From assembly GCA_034696485.1 (NCBI GenBank), contig JAQIWT010001412.1:1-10896 (forward strand): a stretch of 10,896 nucleotides of DNA, in the 5' to 3' direction. Below are positions 1 to 6,959 of this stretch, piece by piece (positions within the stretch are counted from its first letter, which is position 1; each line of letters starts with the position of its first letter). A program made the position numbers and the translations under genes. This DNA is from Isohypsibius dastychi. Its lineage: Eukaryota; Tardigrada; Eutardigrada; Parachela; Isohypsibiidae. The notes under the pieces were generated by a model. It saw nothing but the letters and a program-made list of their open reading frames with translations, made no database searches and was not told the DNA's origin.

Positions 1-41
1 TAGTTTTAATCGAGTTTGTTTTCCAGCCTAGATTTTAAATG

Positions 42-307
42 CTAACAAAGCCTCCGGTTGACGTGAATAGAATGAGCAGGTTGCACAGCAATTTTTGTCA
101 CAGCGCCCAGAAGGTTGGCAACATTCAAGTGTCCGATGTGCATCATGATTTTTATCTCTCCTAGAAGGGCTTTCCGCTGAACGATATCAGCAGTCTCCTT
201 CAGCATTTTCACAGCAACAATTCTCGTTCCAGGAGGTTGATTTGGCAAATCTGTGGCTTCCGCTTTCATGACCTTCCCAAACTGTCCGGTGCCGAGAATT
301 TTGTTGA
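42..307 (-). CDS. Receptor exon: kinase N-lobe start (3' boundary uncertain)
   Basis: The exon begins after a TTTACAG acceptor at 307. The Gly loop GTGQFGKV lies at 293-270, the ATP-binding Lys of VAVKML at 209-207, and the alpha-C Glu of LLGEIKIMM at 158-156. HIGHLNVANLLGA matches the family motif HIGHHLNVVNLLGAC but is one His shorter and lacks the Cys. The true exon probably ends near 102 (GCT|GTGACA donor), because the residues encoded below that point no longer resemble the hinge. The hinge and C-lobe lie outside the window. Confidence 0.8.
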
Positions 308-2335
308 CTGTAAACTATTTCCATAAAAAACATCCAACAAATCAAATTAACCGCTCACAAATTTTCAAATTTTCTCGTGCGATTTCCCACTTTTGGTCGT
401 ACGGGAGTAATTGCACTTGGTCAGTTAATGGTTTGGAGGGATCGATGAGATCGAGGTTTGCAGTATCGGGATTCATCATACCTTGTAGATCCTGCAGATC
501 AGCTTGAAGTTTCTGAAAGAAATCAAAACCAATAACTCCATTACTTGTGAGTTTTAAATAATCCAATGAGTCTCAATCCAGTTCAATAAGTCTTAATAAA
601 TCCAATGAGTCTTCGACTTGCCTTTTGTTTTTTTATCCTCCACACCAAACAACCAACAAGTGGCACCACGACTATCAACAAAGCTCCCAGCACTCCGCCG
701 ATAATCCAACCAATCCTTTTCTTTTCGGCGACATTTCGCACCGTAAGTTTCCACTGTTTCGTAATCGGAGTGCCAAAATTATTATTGACCGCGCATTCAT
801 AATCGCCAGCATCTTCCCCAGTCACTTTTCCATTGATCATTACAGCATCCGGCGACGAGACTTTCTCCCCTTTATAATTCTCGAAATGAATCGCTCCACC
901 GCTTGCTATTGGCTGCCGATCTTTGGTCCAGAAATATTTGGGGGAAGGTGCACCTTCCGCAATCGTGCACTCCAGTCGAAGGGTATCTTGATAACTAACC
1001 GTTTTGTCTTCCGGGTCGCCACTGACTTGATCCGTGAAAACCAACTGCCGCGCCGCTGTACCATGCAATAATATTAAAGAAAACGCACAGAACAACATAT
1101 TCAAAACCCATTTCTGTGAGCTAACACTACCATCGCCACAAAATGTCGACGTTTAGGCAAATGGCCAAGCGACTCACCAATCACTTTTAGAGGCAAAATT
1201 CCTGTAATGGACGGTTCTCCTCCGAATCCTCGACAGCGGTATTCACCATCGTTTTTATTGCTCGCCTTCATTATTTTAAGGATTGATTTATGTGAAAGAA
1301 GCTCCGACGAGTGAAACTTTTATGTATACTCGTTTTCCGTCACCGGCTGGATAGTGCCCTCAAATGATCCATGATAATATTCCCATTCGATTTGAGGATA
1401 ACCATATTTATTTGCCGTACAAATTAATTCGATTTCCTCGGTTTCAACCGTGGCAACAGGCACCATACGGAAGTTAAATCCACCTGGAATATCTACGAAA
1501 AACAAATTGTAATATCAATCAAACTAACGGATGTTAACAACAAATTTTGTAATTAAAAGTGGGATCATGATATTAAAACGCCATACCTGTGGCCAGAACT
1601 TTGAGCTCCTTCGCTTGTTCGAAAAATTGGTCGGTTCCTTTATGCTCGAAAGAATTAGCCGCACTACATCTGATGAACCCAGAGCTTTGCTTAACATCGT
1701 AAGTATGAATGCTACTAATTTTTCTTCCGGTTACAACAGTCCCGATTGTGTTCTCATGCGAAGGAATAATTTTCCATTCAGACGGCCTCGAGTGCTCCGG
1801 ATCCTTGGCTGAACAAGTTCGCCCACATGACCGCCATAGCCATGTGAGAACAGGCGCCGGATATGCGGATACTTTGCAGCGGAATACAACTCGACCTCCC
1901 GTCATGAAATAGGGGTTGGATTCTGGGAACGATGTCAGCTGAACTGTCGGTTTTTCTGTAATACGGCAGAACAAGACTTGCTCAATTCTGAAATATTGAT
2001 ACATACTCGAAATAGCAACGAATCTGCACGATTACCGTTTACTATTAACGTCATGTTGATTTCTGACTTCGAAGTACCGGAGGCGGCCGTTATCGTGTAA
2101 TTGCCATGATCGTTTTCGTTTGCATAGTAAATAGTGATCGCCGTTTCATTTCCGCGCTCAGAGCGGGCAATTCTCCCACGGGATAAAATGTCTTTTCCGT
2201 CCTTCTTCCATTCGATGCGAGGTGTTGGAAAGCCATTGAATTCAGCTGTCAATTTCGCAAGTTCTCCATTGAGTACTTCCACTTTGGATGCATCTTTTGG
2301 TTTCGGGTGGATTTCAACATGGCTCTTAACGCGCC
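42..2335 (-). CDS. VEGFR/PDGFR-like receptor tyrosine kinase (partial, 5' and 3' incomplete, in-frame stop)
   Basis: Surface receptor tyrosine kinase of the VEGFR/PVR (PDGFR-related) family, expected to bind a VEGF/PDGF-like ligand through its Ig domains and signal through a cytoplasmic kinase. I joined six minus-strand exons by splice sites and phase: 2335-2036 (Ig4), 1955-1587 (Ig5), 1492-1178 (Ig6), 1055-622 (Ig7 plus membrane helix), 512-359 (juxtamembrane) and 307 to about 102 or lower (kinase N-lobe). All Ig exons join in phase 1, as usual for Ig domains. Ig4 lacks the Cys pair and Ig5 has extra cysteines and a W.W motif, both typical of VEGFRs. The kinase shows GTGQFGKV, VAVKML and the alpha-C Glu, then runs toward the window edge. 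Oddities: TAA at 1320-1322 in the Ig6 exon, a GC-AG intron, and no Ig1-3 exons found upstream on this strand. It may be a functional gene with an assembly error or a decaying paralog. Family assignment is firm; functional status is not. Confidence 0.85.
359..512 (-). CDS. Receptor exon: juxtamembrane segment
   Basis: This 154-nt exon has a GATTTCTTTCAG acceptor and a T|GTGAGC donor. It starts KLQADLQDLQGMM and contains LLPYDQKWEIARENLKI, the juxtamembrane signature that precedes the kinase in VEGFR and PDGFR receptors (LPYD..WE.PR..L). The Tyr of LPYD is the conserved juxtamembrane tyrosine of this family. The next intron is only 51 bp and completes a split TTC codon, giving LKIFNKILG across the junction. 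Confidence 0.85.
513..621 (-). other. GC-AG intron
   Basis: This 109-bp intron starts AAG|GCAAGTCG and ends TTTCTTTCAG. GC plus a strong AG|GCAAGT context is the standard minority donor class. The alternative GT four bases downstream would put the next exon into a frame with an early stop, so the GC donor is decided by phase. Confidence 0.7.
560..619. repeat. Three-copy ~20-bp imperfect tandem repeat in an intron
   Basis: Three copies of a unit resembling AATCCAATGAGTCTTAATCC lie head to tail with a 19-20 bp period. AATCCAATGAGTCT occurs exactly at 560-573 and 599-612, with a diverged copy between. The last copy overlaps the GC splice donor. Confidence 0.55.
622..1055 (-). CDS. Receptor exon: Ig domain 7 and transmembrane helix
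   Basis: This 434-nt exon starts at a GGTACAG acceptor in phase 1. It encodes a complete Ig domain with LRLECTIAEGAP, KYFWTKD and DAGDYECAVNN. A strongly hydrophobic helix at 708-640 follows (WIIGGVLGALL...CLVW), then the basic stop-transfer RIKKQK. The open frame extends left of 622 into the intron, where it is meaningless. The exon ends in phase 0 at a GC donor (AAG|GCAAGT), which matches the phase-0 start of the next exon. Confidence 0.87.
1178..1492 (-). CDS. Receptor exon: Ig domain 6, interrupted by in-frame TAA
   Basis: This 315-nt exon has a TTTTTCGTAG acceptor and a G|GTGAGT donor. It encodes ELICTANKYGYP (B strand Cys), IEWEYY (core Trp), SILKIMKAS (E strand) and NDGEYRCRGFG (F strand Cys), so both halves of the Ig fold are present in one frame. 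TAA at 1320-1322 falls between the C' and E strands in that same frame. No plausible intron removes it: the only in-frame GT...AG pair nearby would be 27 nt, and larger choices delete the E strand. Read literally, the product would end here, before the membrane helix. Confidence 0.8.
1587..1955 (-). CDS. Receptor exon: Ig domain 5
   Basis: This 369-nt exon has a GTATTACAG acceptor and a G|GTATGG donor, phase 1 at both ends. It encodes an Ig domain with FRCKVSAYPAP (B-C), TWLW and GFIRCSAANSF (F strand). Two extra cysteines (SCGRTC) lie between the C strand and a downstream EWK. VEGFR Ig5 has the same arrangement of a W.W motif followed by an extra Cys pair near a conserved Trp, which fixes the domain order. 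The following intron is 94 bp. Confidence 0.85.
2036..2335 (-). CDS. Receptor exon: Ig domain 4, cysteine-less
   Basis: This 300-nt exon has a TTTCTTTCAG acceptor and a G|GTAATC donor, phase 1 at both ends. It encodes an I-set-like domain with PRIEWKKDGKDI (C strand) and HGNYTITAAS (F strand). The two canonical Ig cysteines are absent: the B strand reads LTAEF and the F strand NYTITA. Loss of the disulfide in the fourth Ig domain is a known trait of VEGFR, PDGFR and KIT receptors, which supports numbering it Ig4. Three N-glycosylation sequons are visible (NET, NYT, NMT). Being phase 1 at its start, it needs an upstream exon, which I could not find. Confidence 0.85.
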
Positions 2336-2795
2336 CTGAAAGAAATTTGGTCATGCGAATATGAAGAATCTAGTCAACTACATAGCCTCTGTGACCGACA
2401 AAAGCGTGCAAATGCCAGCGCATGCATGCAGTATGGTATTGGTGTCCATTAGTCAACATCATTAGGCAATCAGAACCTTAGCCTTGCACCAAAAGCCACG
2501 TGATGTGCCAGAAGAATGACTCAACAGAAATACTATGCACGATAAAAATAAATAAATAAATATAAATCGGAAATAGTGTTATTTTAGAATGAAGCAGGCT
2601 GTGAGGAGATTGAATTTTGATTGTTTTGTTAATTATTCTGTCAGTTCTTTTCGCCAAATTTACTTATTGCATTTTGTAAAAAACCTTCTTTTGCGATCAG
2701 CTGAATTCTGGTGTCATTTATTGGGCAGTCACAAAAGTATTTCTGATAAATGATCTGTCTCGGCTTCGATTACTATAAATTTGCTTCTGATGCAG

Positions 2796-2950
2796 CTGGG
2801 CTGGCTGGGACAAAGCAGAAGCGGCAAGTTCCACCTCCCGAAATCAAACCCTCAGCATCATTTATCGACATCCCAATTGGTGGTAAGCTCACGCTCACCT
2901 GCACCGGAAAAAGTTGAGTAACATGGTACGCACTCGAGAAAACCCCTCTG
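2796..2950 (+). pseudogene. Ig-domain exon remnant (receptor Ig1-like) on plus strand, with TGA
   Basis: The stretch lies between a good acceptor (TTGCTTCTGATGCAG) and a good donor (CTCTG|GTAAGG). In one frame it encodes PPPEIKPSASF, IPIGGKLTLTCTGKS, then TGA at 2915-2917, then VTWYALEKTPL. G.LTLTC.G...VTWY is the B-C strand core of an N-terminal Ig domain like those of VEGFR-type receptors. The stop sits exactly between the Cys and Trp. The orientation is opposite to the intact receptor exons. I infer a decayed, inverted copy or displaced 5' exon; the protein match is by eye only. Confidence 0.55.
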
Positions 2951-3006
2951 GTAAGGAAACAGTAAATTTTTGTGCATTTTTTCTGAACTGTTTTTTATAA
3001 TATTAG

Positions 3007-3090
3007 TGTTTTAAGCGTAATTGCATCTTCATAATTGGAAATACTGACCGTGCCTTCTACGATGTTGGTCCTGATCATTATCTTGTTTAA
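3007..3090 (+). pseudogene. Possible second half of the plus-strand Ig remnant
   Basis: After a T-rich tract and ATATTAG, the phase-0 frame continues from the preceding exon and encodes CIFIIGNTDRAFYDVGPDHYLV with a stop at its end. It resembles an E-F strand segment (L.I.N...D.G.Y.C), with the final Cys replaced by Val. The preceding donor is also phase 0, so the two pieces would join in frame across a 56-bp intron. Confidence is low because the match is short. Confidence 0.35.
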
Positions 3091-3175
3091 AAAATCTGCC
3101 CTTTGATCTTGTTTATGTCAAATCCTTGCGTATCTTCCGGCTAACGTGCGTTTCAGTATCGTAGAAGGCGCGGTC
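3046..3175. repeat. 18-bp inverted repeat with 94-bp spacer
   Basis: GACCGTGCCTTCTACGAT at 3046-3063 and its reverse complement at 3158-3175 match at 17 of 18 positions. Both orientations can be read as DRAFYD, so the arms may derive from the same coding segment in opposite directions. They could also simply form a hairpin. Confidence 0.6.
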
Positions 3176-3786
3176 GAGGTGGAGTAATAAGATCCATTCT
3201 AAAATAACACAATAACAGGAAGAGAAGGGTCCAAATATTCGGAGCAAGTCCAGCGCAGTACTCAACATACCATACTTCAGCTTTCATATTTCATACACAT
3301 ACTCAATTTCCTGCTTTAGTTTATGTTTATTATTGGCGAACACTTGCGATTTGGATATCATATAAGGGCGAATTCGTCATCATGGGCATAACTTCTTCTC
3401 ATCGATTCATAAGGTCACCTCGTGTTTACACTACTGAATAACGTTGAGCAACATGTTACTCTTTTGTGAACCGATTCGATGTTAATAAGAGATTCTGCGA
3501 CGATTCGAGAGAATTGTTCTTGACTGGTTATTGGATCGATGACCTTTCATATTCATTGCTTCAATCAAAGTTTCAATCAAGGGCCACTTTTCTGAACGCT
3601 GAAAACAGTTATTCTGCTCTTCAACAAACCTAAGGGGATTGCAGAACGGTCAAAGAAAGTGTGTACGGTATATATCGAATTCGTTTTAGTACTGGAGGGT
3701 CGAAATCATGGATTAATTATTGGGGCTTTTGGACTCAGGTGTATCTGGTTATTTGGAAATAAGTTTCAGTTACACAGAGAGCGTTG

Positions 3787-3969
3787 ATGGAATTGCAAGG
3801 GCGACAATATGCCGATCCGGCCGACCAACTGCCGACAACTATTCCGCACCTTCTACCCTTCCGTCATGTCTAACAAAAGTGCTGCCCTAGAAAGTGCCCA
3901 CTGCCCACTCTTGACAAGACCCAAAGAACAATCCATTTTCAGGAAGGATCCGGTCGGATTACCCATGTG
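3787..3969 (+). pseudogene. Possible Ig2-like remnant, plus strand
   Basis: This is an open stretch of about 60 codons ending at TGA. It contains GDNMPIRPTNCRQLF and, later, PKEQSIFRKDPVGLP. These loosely recall the second Ig domain of VEGFRs (IPC.PT.P...V.L and a DP..GF segment), and the order and strand fit the Ig1-like remnant upstream. No conserved Cys pair is visible. It could equally be a chance open frame. Confidence 0.22.
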
Positions 3970-4312
3970 ATCTTCTTATGTTATCTGTTGACTCCCGGTA
4001 AGTCGTATTAGAATACAGTTGTTATTCTATGTTGTTGGAGGTTGTTTCACGCAGAAGATTGTTTGGGCCAAGTTTTATAAGAACGTGCACGGTAATAAAC
4101 CATGTTTTTACAGAAGCATATATGGCAGCCGGCATCTGGAGCAGCACCCAGTAAAACAACGCACTGACAAATTCGAAACAAGAACATGAAATGAACTATA
4201 TGAAGAGACTGCAGCTCTGATATTTGTATACTGCATTTGTAAGATGCATTCATTGCACAGAAGTCATGGAGTGAATCCGGGGGTAGAGGTAAAGATCAAG
4301 TTCACCATTCGC

Positions 4313-5151
4313 TCAGTAGATGATACGAGTGCGGTAGATGAACACAACGACGATCGATGCGCCCTAGAAATTCATTGTCAGATCCTAGCTGATTTAGATT
4401 TTGAGGTGGTTACCTCGATGAGAAGAATTATTGGGGTGGCAACAAGTGTGATCATGGATTGTGGCAGACAGATCTCGAGCAAGTTTTCCAATCCGTACAA
4501 GCCCTAAAATCAAAGATGGCCGACACTAAAGTTCGTGAACAACTGAAAGTCTCTTACACTGGGGTTAGTGACGCTCAGTGTTCTTAGAATTCCAACAGCT
4601 AACGAAATCATTGCTTCATAACCCTGCAATTACCAATGGTTAGCAAATATTTCTGGTAATATTAAAGCGTCACTTACGATAAGATTATATTCATGTCGAA
4701 AATGTCCAGCCAATGAAAGATAAGAGAGCGCGAAGATGATGAAAAGTCCCGTCAAGCCGAACCATCCAGCCACGAAATTTGGATTCCGCTGTAAAATCAT
4801 TTTTTGTCACACTGTGTCTCTAAGACGCCTCAATCATCAAGGACACCAGAAGCTCACCTTAGAAATCCCAACCAGTAAGCTGACTCCCGCCGCGATTGAG
4901 ACAATAGCTGCTACAGTTTGTAGAATGGCACCTTGACGGAGGATCGGACAAGTGATGTCCGTTATAACGTTTTCAGTTGCCAAGAAAACAATCCCTTGAA
5001 TACCGGTCAGAACGCCAATCACCTAGAATGATAATTTGCATTTATACCATTCAACGAGAGTATCTAGAATTCTTACGAGACTGAAACCGGCCACCATCTG
5101 CATTTTCCCTCGTGGACTGCAGCAACCGTTTTCGGTGTTTGCGTTCGACAT
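4313..5151 (-). CDS. Four-transmembrane protein of unknown family, 185 aa, six exons
   Basis: I assembled exons 5151-5077, 5022-4858, 4788-4678, 4623-4558, 4503-4414 and 4363-4313. Every intron is GT-AG and phase 0, with strong donors (GTAAGA, GTGAGC, GTAAGT, GTAAGA, GTAACC) and pyrimidine-AG acceptors. The product starts MSNANTENGCCSPRGK and ends RTRIIY before TGA. Hydrophobic segments lie at about residues 19-40, 56-78, 85-108 and 156-179. The first loop is short with one Cys (about residue 50), and a longer loop between segments 3 and 4 has a Cys near 151. The N-terminal CC could be palmitoylated. TM4 carries a Glu at its middle (residue 169). Layout recalls MS4A- or MARVEL-like four-pass proteins, but I do not recognise a family. 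It lies downstream of the glucosidase gene in the same orientation, with no sign of cotranscription. The last three exons are the least certain. Confidence 0.75.
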
Positions 5152-5239
5152 GTTGAGTGAGTGGATGATGGGGTGTTGTATGGTGCAGCTGAAAAACTTG
5201 ATTGAGAGGTAATGTTGTTGTACTCGTGCAATAGTTCGG

Positions 5240-5245
5240 TTTATA
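5240..5245 (-). promoter_or_regulatory. TATA box of the four-pass membrane protein gene
   Basis: TATAAA on the minus strand (context GCTTATAAACC) lies 94 bp upstream of the ATG at 5151. Initiation about 30 bp downstream, near 5214, would leave a 5' UTR of about 60 nt. The start context CAACATG is acceptable. The site is seen in the sequence; its use is inferred. Confidence 0.4.
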
Positions 5246-5950
5246 AGCAGCTCGCCACGATTCGAGATATGTCGGTTAAAACGTCATAAACGGAAAAGGA
5301 TGTCATTTCCAATGGAATGACCGAACATCTTTCTCAGGTAATTGTGGCATAGGTCAATCAGATAATGTTTTTCTCGTGCATCGTTAGACAGCAGACATGA
5401 GAACTTGACGCGGCAGCACCAAGTGACTCATGCTGTATCGAATGAAAGTCGTCAATAGTGTTTTTATCAAGAACCTGCTCAGTTCATCATTTAAATTGGG
5501 AGTCCTTAAAGAACGCTCACAATGCCTCGTTCTTTACCAACAAAACACACAAAAATATTTGAATGAGCTCATTTGAGCTGCAGAGTGTAACCGCTTTGCC
5601 GCCAGCAGCTCGGTCAAATTGATGCATGCAACAAGCGATTTTGTCTTCGTGCAACGATATGGCATTTTGCCCGATGCCGCGTGGGCGAAGGTGGGGAAAC
5701 CTATGCAACTTGTTAAAAATGTGTTGAAGTTGTGAAAAACGGGAGAGTCATGCGATTTAAAACCATTTCCACGGTTTTGTAAAAACGCCCAGAAAGTCTC
5801 TCAGTCTATGGATGACTAATTACGTGGTTACATCAGTTCATAGTCTGACTGAATCGTTTGAACTTTGGTCAGCACGAAGACCGTGCACAATCTGTCAACT
5901 TAACATAAACTTTGTGTTGGGTTGTCTCTTTGTTTGATCGACATTGTGAA

Positions 5951-5967
5951 ATCCGAACACTTCGGAT
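5951..5967. repeat. Short perfect hairpin
   Basis: ATCCGAA-CAC-TTCGGAT gives a 7-bp stem with a 3-nt loop in the intergenic region, about 300 bp past the glucosidase stop codon. It is too short to assign a role and may be chance. Confidence 0.3.
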
Positions 5968-6259
5968 CGAATGACGTGAATAATATTATTAACGGTGATA
6001 TGGTGCGTCTGCTTTTCTGCATGGACTACATTTTTCGGAGAGGACCTTAATGAATGAACCGAAATGCATGTACATACTGGGGGCTACGCGCAGGGCGGCC
6101 ATTATGATCTGATTCGATTGTTTGCCTTGTTGACTGGAAGCTACGCATTTCGAATTATGAAAAAGATTTGTAAAATTTGCAAGAATATCGGAATTTCTTC
6201 TCACACGTTGTTTATAAGAATCGGTACATCATCTAATCATCAGCTCAAACTCGGGTCAA

Positions 6260-6959
6260 TCACGAGAGGTCAGCCATTATCAAAACGACTAAACTGGACC
6301 ATCCAGTAAACGGATGTGATCCCTTTCCTTCTCCACTCTGATCTACATACTGCTCCCAAACAAATCCCGTTTGGATATACTGCTTATACATATTCGTCAC
6401 CAGATTGCTTTTCAACTCCGCCGCCAACGAAGCAGCTTTGCTCTGAAACGCTCCAGCGACATTCCCATAGTGCCTCAGCGCTTTCCAAAGTAGATAATTC
6501 ATATTGACCCAAATGGCTCCTCTCCAATACGGCGGGTCATGTTCAGTGTTATGCTTCATGAACAAAGCGTTATTTTTCGCCAACGACCGCACCCCGAATT
6601 CCGTCCATAATAACCCTGGATCACGGATCTTCTCCAGTAACACTCCCAGTTTCGGAGATGCTGGGTCGATGAGCCGGAGCAATAATGGGAACAGATTAAC
6701 ATATCCGAATGCGTCCACGTAACCTATTTTGGGCTCACGGTCAACTAGACGAATCTTTTGAGCGGGAGGAGGGGGCGTCCCGGGTCGGCTTGGTGGAAGT
6801 GGTCGCGAGACGAGCCGGATGTGATTGGTATGCCGGCCATAGTCGGCGTAGGTTTGCAGTTCGGGGGACCAGTGGAGCTTGTCTAATCTGGCGTTGTTCT
6901 TAAGATATGCCTCTGCTTCGCGGTATGGGCCGGAGTTCTCTCCAATCTCCTCCGTTACT
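6260..6959 (-). CDS. MOGS: Glucosidase I exon: C-terminal part of catalytic domain
   Basis: This terminal coding exon follows a TTTTTTTCAG acceptor and runs 232 codons to TGA. It encodes [19 protein letters not shown], a proline-rich insert ([15 protein letters not shown]), [36 protein letters not shown] with the putative catalytic Glu, and GFVWEQY near the end. Length and C-terminus match the family. The short Pro-rich loop lies between the Arg-rich and GYVDA blocks, where family members vary. Confidence 0.94.

Larger units (their letters stand above)
2576..3210. mobile_element. 635-bp unit with 16-bp terminal inverted repeats and AATA flanks
   Basis: GTGTTATTTTAGAATG at 2576-2591 is repeated as its exact reverse complement at 3195-3210. 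Both ends are directly flanked by AATA (2572-2575 and 3211-3214), as a target-site duplication would look. The unit encloses the Ig-like remnant exons. No transposase is present, so if mobile it would be a non-autonomous element carrying a gene fragment. The arms also read as 3' splice sites (TTATTTTAG|AATG), so an inverted exon duplication is the alternative. Confidence 0.35.
2336..4312. other. Region between receptor and four-pass gene; no intact gene seen
   Basis: Almost 2 kb separate the first visible receptor exon from the stop codon of the upstream gene. The receptor's Ig1-3 exons would be expected here on the minus strand, but I see none with Ig cysteines, Trp and splice sites. The plus strand holds Ig-like exon remnants and nested inverted repeats, listed separately. 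The remainder is AT-rich with many stops in all frames. Confidence 0.5.
5152..6259. other. Intergenic region; glucosidase 3' flank and four-pass gene promoter
   Basis: The region holds the 3' flank of the glucosidase gene at its right end and the upstream region of the four-pass gene at its left. Open frames of 60-80 codons at 5517-5708 (minus), 5989-6204 (minus) and 6064-6309 (plus) show no domain, splice logic or recognisable motif. I found no AATAAA on the minus strand. A small perfect hairpin lies at 5951-5967. Confidence 0.5.

Noticed and set aside
583-1104. Separate small Ig/TM protein starting with Met near 1104
   Set aside because: The Met and hydrophobic leader-like stretch come from intron sequence; the acceptor at 1056 joins in phase with the upstream Ig6 exon, so this is an internal receptor exon.
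1302-1337. A 27-nt intron removing the Ig6 TAA in frame
   Set aside because: GT and AG are present and the frame is kept, but 27 nt is far below the other introns here and there is no pyrimidine tract; kept only as an alternative explanation.
4047-4253. Minus-strand frame with DAGCHICFCKN, faintly like an Ig F strand
   Set aside because: No matching B-strand Cys or core Trp, and it is beyond the natural stop of the four-pass gene; too weak to call.
4244-4507. Plus-strand 87-codon open frame
   Set aside because: It lies antisense to exons 5 and 6 of the four-pass gene, whose splice sites and phase-0 joins fit; it has no domain of its own.
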